Shown here one piece after another: positions 60,600 through 64,000 of a DNA stretch of 64,000 nucleotides. A program made the translations under genes and the position numbers. The notes beneath the pieces are model-generated. The model had not been told where the DNA came from. It searched no databases and saw nothing but the letters and a program-made list of their open reading frames with translations. Source of the DNA: Trichoplusia ni (Eukaryota; Arthropoda; Insecta; Lepidoptera; Noctuidae); NCBI RefSeq assembly GCF_003590095.1, contig NC_039492.1:8060001-8124000 (forward strand). Direction: 5' to 3'. Position 1 is the stretch's first letter, and every line of letters starts with the position of its first letter.

Positions 60600-60750
60600 T
60601 AATTAGAATAAAATTAGAAGTACAAGTAAATCATCTAAACAAAGGGTTACAGCAATGAAGACATGAAACAGTATTTACTAACATAACAAATAATTTACAA
60701 CAATAAACATTCAGAAAATATGTATAGTTTCTTTGAGCATTAGAAATATT

Positions 60751-61464
60751 ATGTTCGGGCTTTACTATATATATTACTATGTGTACAGTAGCGCGGTGGC
60801 GGGTTGTGAGCACGGCGCGGGTGGCGCAGGGTCGGGGGGCGGCCGACCGGCGGCAGACACTATTCGCCGCGTCAAAGTGAAGATGTCATCTGTGTCTGCG
60901 CAAGGTGTGGTGGAGCGCGCCTCTGCGGAACTGTCGCGCCGCATTACGGGCCTGGGCCTGCGCGGCCGCAAGCGCTCGCCCGGCGTGGTGGAGCGCGTGG
61001 CCAACGCCTTGTGCGGGCCCGCTACCGCCGCCGCCGCTGCACCACGCGTGCCGCGCCGCCGCCGACCATCGCCCAGGCCGCTAACATGGAACCAATTTGT
61101 ACTCGAAGAAAGATTTTTGGAAAAGTTTTTTCTATATTTTAACGCAAATGATAGAAGATCGTTAGCGCAAGTCTGTACCAGATGGCGGGATATACTTTAC
61201 TCATCCCCTCGATGGTGGTCAGGCCTTGTTGCTGTTCTTGATTGTAGAGAACTTCGTTCAGCTACAGGTTGCTGCATGCAAAGATTTTACAATTCTCTTA
61301 TCAGAAGAGGAATCCGAGGGGTCGTATTAGTTTCAGCATCTGATGATGACATCAATGAATTTATAAGACAGTTTCCTTTGTCAGCACATCATGTGCATGC
61401 CATTGGTTTAAAAGGATGTACAATTACTGACAGAGGCTTAGAAGCAATTTTGGACCATTTGCAG
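60751..61464 (+). CDS. FBXL16-like F-box/LRR protein, first coding exon (continues beyond the window)
   Basis: F-box/LRR proteins are substrate adaptors of SCF ubiquitin ligases. FBXL16 itself has been linked to PP2A and protein stabilisation rather than classic ligase activity. The exon ends at the donor CATTTGCAG|GTATTT (61464/61465). An Ala/Gly/Arg-rich leader precedes a clear F-box (LTWNQFVLEERFLEKFFLYF, RRSLAQVCTRWRDILY, RWWSGLVAVLDCREL). The FBXL16 linker and first leucine-rich repeat follow (VLVSASDDDINEFIRQFPLS, IGLKGCTITDRGLEAILDHLQ). Start candidates are ATG 60751 and ATG 60883 (MSSVSAQGVVERA). I give the longer frame, but the second is more natural because a GC-rich, well-used frame begins near it. 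The remaining repeats must lie past 64000. The following intron holds a Penelope-like element. Confidence 0.85.
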
Positions 61465-61756
61465 GTATTTTCTTTGTATAACATACAATATTAATTGTTT
61501 TGCCGTAGGCATACTATGATTTTAATAAATCCTAACAAAAAAAAAATGTCTGTTGAAAATGTAAATATTTTAAATTCATAAATGTGATATTATGAAAACT
61601 TTGAAATGAAACGACTTTTACGGATTTTATCGCGGTTTAATTTTTGGTTTTAGTTCCCGACGTTTCGACACCTTTGCAGGTATCATGGTCACGGGCAGAC
61701 TGAGATGGTGTTCGTCTTGACAGAAGATGTTGCTCGTTCTACCTTCATATTTTTAA

Positions 61757-62803
61757 TTAATTATTTATGGTCCGACCTACGCAGTATGAGCTCACTGTGT
61801 CGTGATGTCTTGCAGCGCTGCTCTTGGGTTTAGCCTTGAGTTTTTGTATTATTGGGTCCCAAGTAGGTGATATCTTCCAGCCATCTTCTCTATTGAAATT
61901 AGGGTGTTTTTTAATCTCAATAGCCTCGCGAAACATCCTTGGTAGGAATTTGGATTCTTTAGCGAGGATCTGTGGTTGATCAAATCTAATATAATGGCTG
62001 GAGCCTTCAGCATGTTCGGCGACTGCAGACTTCGTTGAGCGGCGGTGTTTGACGTCAGCTATGTGTTCTTTTACGCGGGTCCCTATGCTTCGTTTAGTTT
62101 GACCGATGTAAGAGAGGCCGCAGTCACAATCTAGTTTGTATACTCCTGCATCTTGTAGAGGTATGTGACACTTGACAGATGGTAGGGACTGGCTAATCTT
62201 CTTGGGCGGCTTGAAGTATGTTTTAATTGAAGCTCGCTTCAGGATGTAACCAATCTTGTCAGTGACTCCTCGGACGTATGGTAGTACAGCAGGCAAACGA
62301 TCAACTGTGGCTGGCTTCACTCGGTTTCTGTGACGGGGCCGTGGAACTTGGAGCTTGTTGTCTCGCAGTACTTGCTTGACGTGTTGAAGCTCAGCGGCAA
62401 GGTGTCTGTCATCACAGAGTCCGTGTGCTCTCTGAAACAAAGATTTTCCCACGGTAGCTAACTGTTTAGGGTGGTGGTGAGATTCACCGTTTAAGTACCT
62501 ATCTGTATGGGTCTTTTTGCGATACACGGTGTGACTTATGGTCTGATCAGGATTCCGTTTAACTAATATGTCTAGGAAGGCAAGAGATTTGTTATCCTCC
62601 AACTCCATAGTGAATTGAATTTTGTTATTTATGGAGTTGAGATGTTTTAAAAATGCATTTACTTGGTTAGATGGTAAAATTGTGAAAGTGTCATCTACGT
62701 ACCGTTTATAAAACCTGGGAGTGAAAGGAGCTGTTTTTAAGGCTGTCTCCTCGAAGTCTTCCATGAATATATCGGCGACTACAGGGGATACAGGCGAGCC
62801 CAT
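61757..62803 (-). CDS. Penelope-like reverse transcriptase/GIY-YIG endonuclease, 5'-truncated copy 1
   Basis: 348 residues open from a Met inside the polymerase domain. GVAMGSPVSPVVADIFMEDF is the RT motif just before the catalytic box, and RFYKRYVDDTF is the YVDD catalytic motif. The linker has RRKTH-like basic segments. The C-terminal half holds GVYKLDCDCGLSYIGQTKRS and GTRVKEHIADVKHRR, the GIY-YIG endonuclease core that Penelope-like elements use for target cleavage. The N-terminal RT palm and fingers are missing, and a stop lies just upstream, so it cannot be active alone. The absence of frameshifts suggests recent insertion. Confidence 0.9.
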   Translation of the reverse strand: MGSPVSPVVADIFMEDFEETALKTAPFTPRFYKRYVDDTFTILPSNQVNAFLKHLNSINNKIQFTMELEDNKSLAFLDILVKRNPDQTISHTVYRKKTHTDRYLNGESHHHPKQLATVGKSLFQRAHGLCDDRHLAAELQHVKQVLRDNKLQVPRPRHRNRVKPATVDRLPAVLPYVRGVTDKIGYILKRASIKTYFKPPKKISQSLPSVKCHIPLQDAGVYKLDCDCGLSYIGQTKRSIGTRVKEHIADVKHRRSTKSAVAEHAEGSSHYIRFDQPQILAKESKFLPRMFREAIEIKKHPNFNREDGWKISPTWDPIIQKLKAKPKSSAARHHDTVSSYCVGRTINN

Positions 62804-62823
62804 CGCTACACCGGCTAAAAACT

Positions 62824-63805
62824 AAAAACAGCTCCTTTCACTCCCAGGTTTTATAAACGGTACGTAGATGACACTTTCACAATTTTACCATCTAACCAAG
62901 TAAATGCATTTTTAAAACATCTCAACTCCATAAATAACAAAATTCAATTCACTATGGAGTTGGAGGATAACAAATCTCTTGCCTTCCTAGACATATTAGT
63001 TAAACGGAATCCTGATCAGACCATAAGTCACACCGTGTATCGCAAAAAGACCCATACAGATAGGTACTTAAACGGTGAATCTCACCACCACCCTAAACAG
63101 TTAGCTACCGTGGGAAAATCTTTGTTTCAGAGAGCACACGGACTCTGTGATGACAGACACCTTGCCGCTGAGCTTCAACACGTCAAGCAAGTACTGCGAG
63201 ACAACAAGCTCCAAGTTCCACGGCCCCGTCACAGAAACCGAGTGAAGCCAGCCACAGTTGATCGTTTGCCTGCTGTACTACCATACGTCCGAGGAGTCAC
63301 TGACAAGATTGGTTACATCCTGAAGCGAGCTTCAATTAAAACATACTTCAAGCCGCCCAAGAAGATTAGCCAGTCCCTACCATCTGTCAAGTGTCACATA
63401 CCTCTACAAGATGCAGGAGTATACAAACTAGATTGTGACTGCGGCCTCTCTTACATCGGTCAAACTAAACGAAGCATAGGGACCCGCGTAAAAGAACACA
63501 TAGCTGACGTCAAACACCGCCGCTCAACGAAGTCTGCAGTCGCCGAACATGCTGAAGGCTCCAGCCATTATATTAGATTTGATCAACCACAGATCCTCGC
63601 TAAAGAATCCAAATTCCTACCAAGGATGTTTCGCGAGGCTATTGAGATTAAAAAACACCCTAATTTCAATAGAGAAGATGGCTGGAAGATATCACCTACT
63701 TGGGACCCAATAATACAAAAACTCAAGGCTAAACCCAAGAGCAGCGCTGCAAGACATCACGACACAGTGAGCTCATACTGCGTAGGTCGGACCATAAATA
63801 ATTAA
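62824..63805 (+). CDS. Penelope-like reverse transcriptase/GIY-YIG endonuclease, 5'-truncated copy 2
   Basis: The frame is open from the junction (62824), with the first Met at 62954. It starts at KTAPFTPRFYKRYVDDTF and continues to the same C-terminus as copy 1. The shared 283 residues after the Met are identical. It lacks the GSPVSPVVADI segment that lies in the 83-bp spacer of copy 1. It has no start codon of its own at the 5' end, so it is a fragment, not a working gene. Confidence 0.88.
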
Positions 63806-64000
63806 TTAAAAATATGAAGGTAGAACGAGCAACATCTTCTGTCAAGACGAACACCATCTCAGTCTGCCCGTGACCATGATACCTGCAAAGGTGTCGAAAC
63901 GTCGGGAACTAAAACCAAAAATTAAACCGCGATAAAATCCGTAAAAGTCGTTTCATTTCAATGTCTAACATTCGCGTAAACCTAAGAAACCATTATGAAA

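Larger units (their letters stand above)
57656..60750. promoter_or_regulatory. Divergent upstream interval, NUP160 / FBXL16-like
   Basis: About 3.1 kb between start codons. It holds MITE copy B (58056-58620) and a SINE (60461-60599). A possible untranslated first exon of the F-box gene ends at 59027 before a donor-like AAAG|GTAGGT; this is only a splice-signal guess. The rest is AT-rich without open frames. Confidence 0.45.
61601..63961. mobile_element. Penelope-like element arranged as a 1139-bp inverted repeat
   Basis: Left arm 61601-62739 and right arm 62823-63961 have the same length and read as reverse complements of each other, identical in every stretch I compared. Between them lie 83 bp (62740-62822) that belong only to the minus-oriented copy. 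Each arm carries the 3' part of the retroelement: end of the reverse transcriptase, GIY-YIG endonuclease and the 3' non-coding part. Both copies are 5'-truncated and point outward. The junction reads CTAAAAACTAAAAACAG. Confidence 0.9.
61465..64000 (+). other. Intron of the FBXL16-like gene (to the window end)
   Basis: It begins GTATTT at 61465. It contains the Penelope-like inverted repeat 61601-63961 and otherwise about 170 bp of AT-rich sequence. No further FBXL16 exon is visible. Confidence 0.6.

Noticed and set aside
61601..63961. Two separate intact retroelement genes
   Set aside because: Both lack the N-terminal half of the reverse transcriptase and are mirror copies, so they are fragments.

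Overview
The window is nuclear DNA from an insect, most likely a moth or butterfly. The genes are intron-rich and split by AT-rich introns with ordinary GT-AG borders. The housekeeping proteins read as animal orthologues. The interspersed repeats (a repeat beginning ACTAGCTGTTGCCCGCGAC, a tRNA-derived SINE, a fragment ending in an ATGATG run, a Penelope-like element) are of kinds I associate with Lepidoptera. There is no bacterial, viral or plasmid gene organisation and no CRISPR array.

Layout. 1-9483 has no gene I can prove; it holds short palindromes, a MITE-like element and CpG-rich patches. 9484-16229 (+) carries the last four coding exons of an unidentified single-pass membrane protein. 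16230-22097 is its 3' region plus intergenic DNA. 22098-27114 (+) is a complete XPB/ERCC3 (haywire) TFIIH helicase in 14 exons. Only 77 bp later comes the small CTF8 gene (27192-27607, +). 28053-30455 is AT-rich. 30456-35337 (-) encodes a 957-residue protein with a long disordered acidic region and a C-terminal crotonase (CDYL-like) domain. One of its introns contains a complete cysteine-rich secreted-protein gene on the opposite strand (30762-31707). LENG1 lies at 36689-37837 (+), WASHC5/strumpellin at 38605-43706 (-), the peroxisomal carrier PMP34/SLC25A17 at 44387-45928 (+), NUP160 at 47296-57655 (-, 27 exons), and the first coding exon of an FBXL16-like F-box/LRR protein at 60751-61464 (+). 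The FBXL16 intron holds a Penelope-like retroelement arranged as a 1139-bp inverted repeat.

The genes do not form one pathway. They are mostly housekeeping: transcription/repair (XPB), sister-chromatid cohesion (CTF8), probable chromatin regulation (CDYL-like), probable splicing or nuclear function (LENG1), endosomal actin (WASHC5), peroxisomal cofactor import (PMP34), nuclear pore (NUP160) and a ubiquitin-ligase adaptor (FBXL16). Three divergent pairs (CDYL-like/LENG1, WASHC5/PMP34, NUP160/FBXL16) share upstream intervals. Two of these intervals carry copies of the same MITE family.

I found no clearly new multi-gene system. The most notable points are the antisense nested gene, the XPB-CTF8 near-overlap, a textbook U12-type intron in NUP160, a GC-AG intron in XPB, and the palindromic Penelope insertion. 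Exon borders were placed by hand from splice consensus, reading-frame continuity and remembered homologues, without transcript data.
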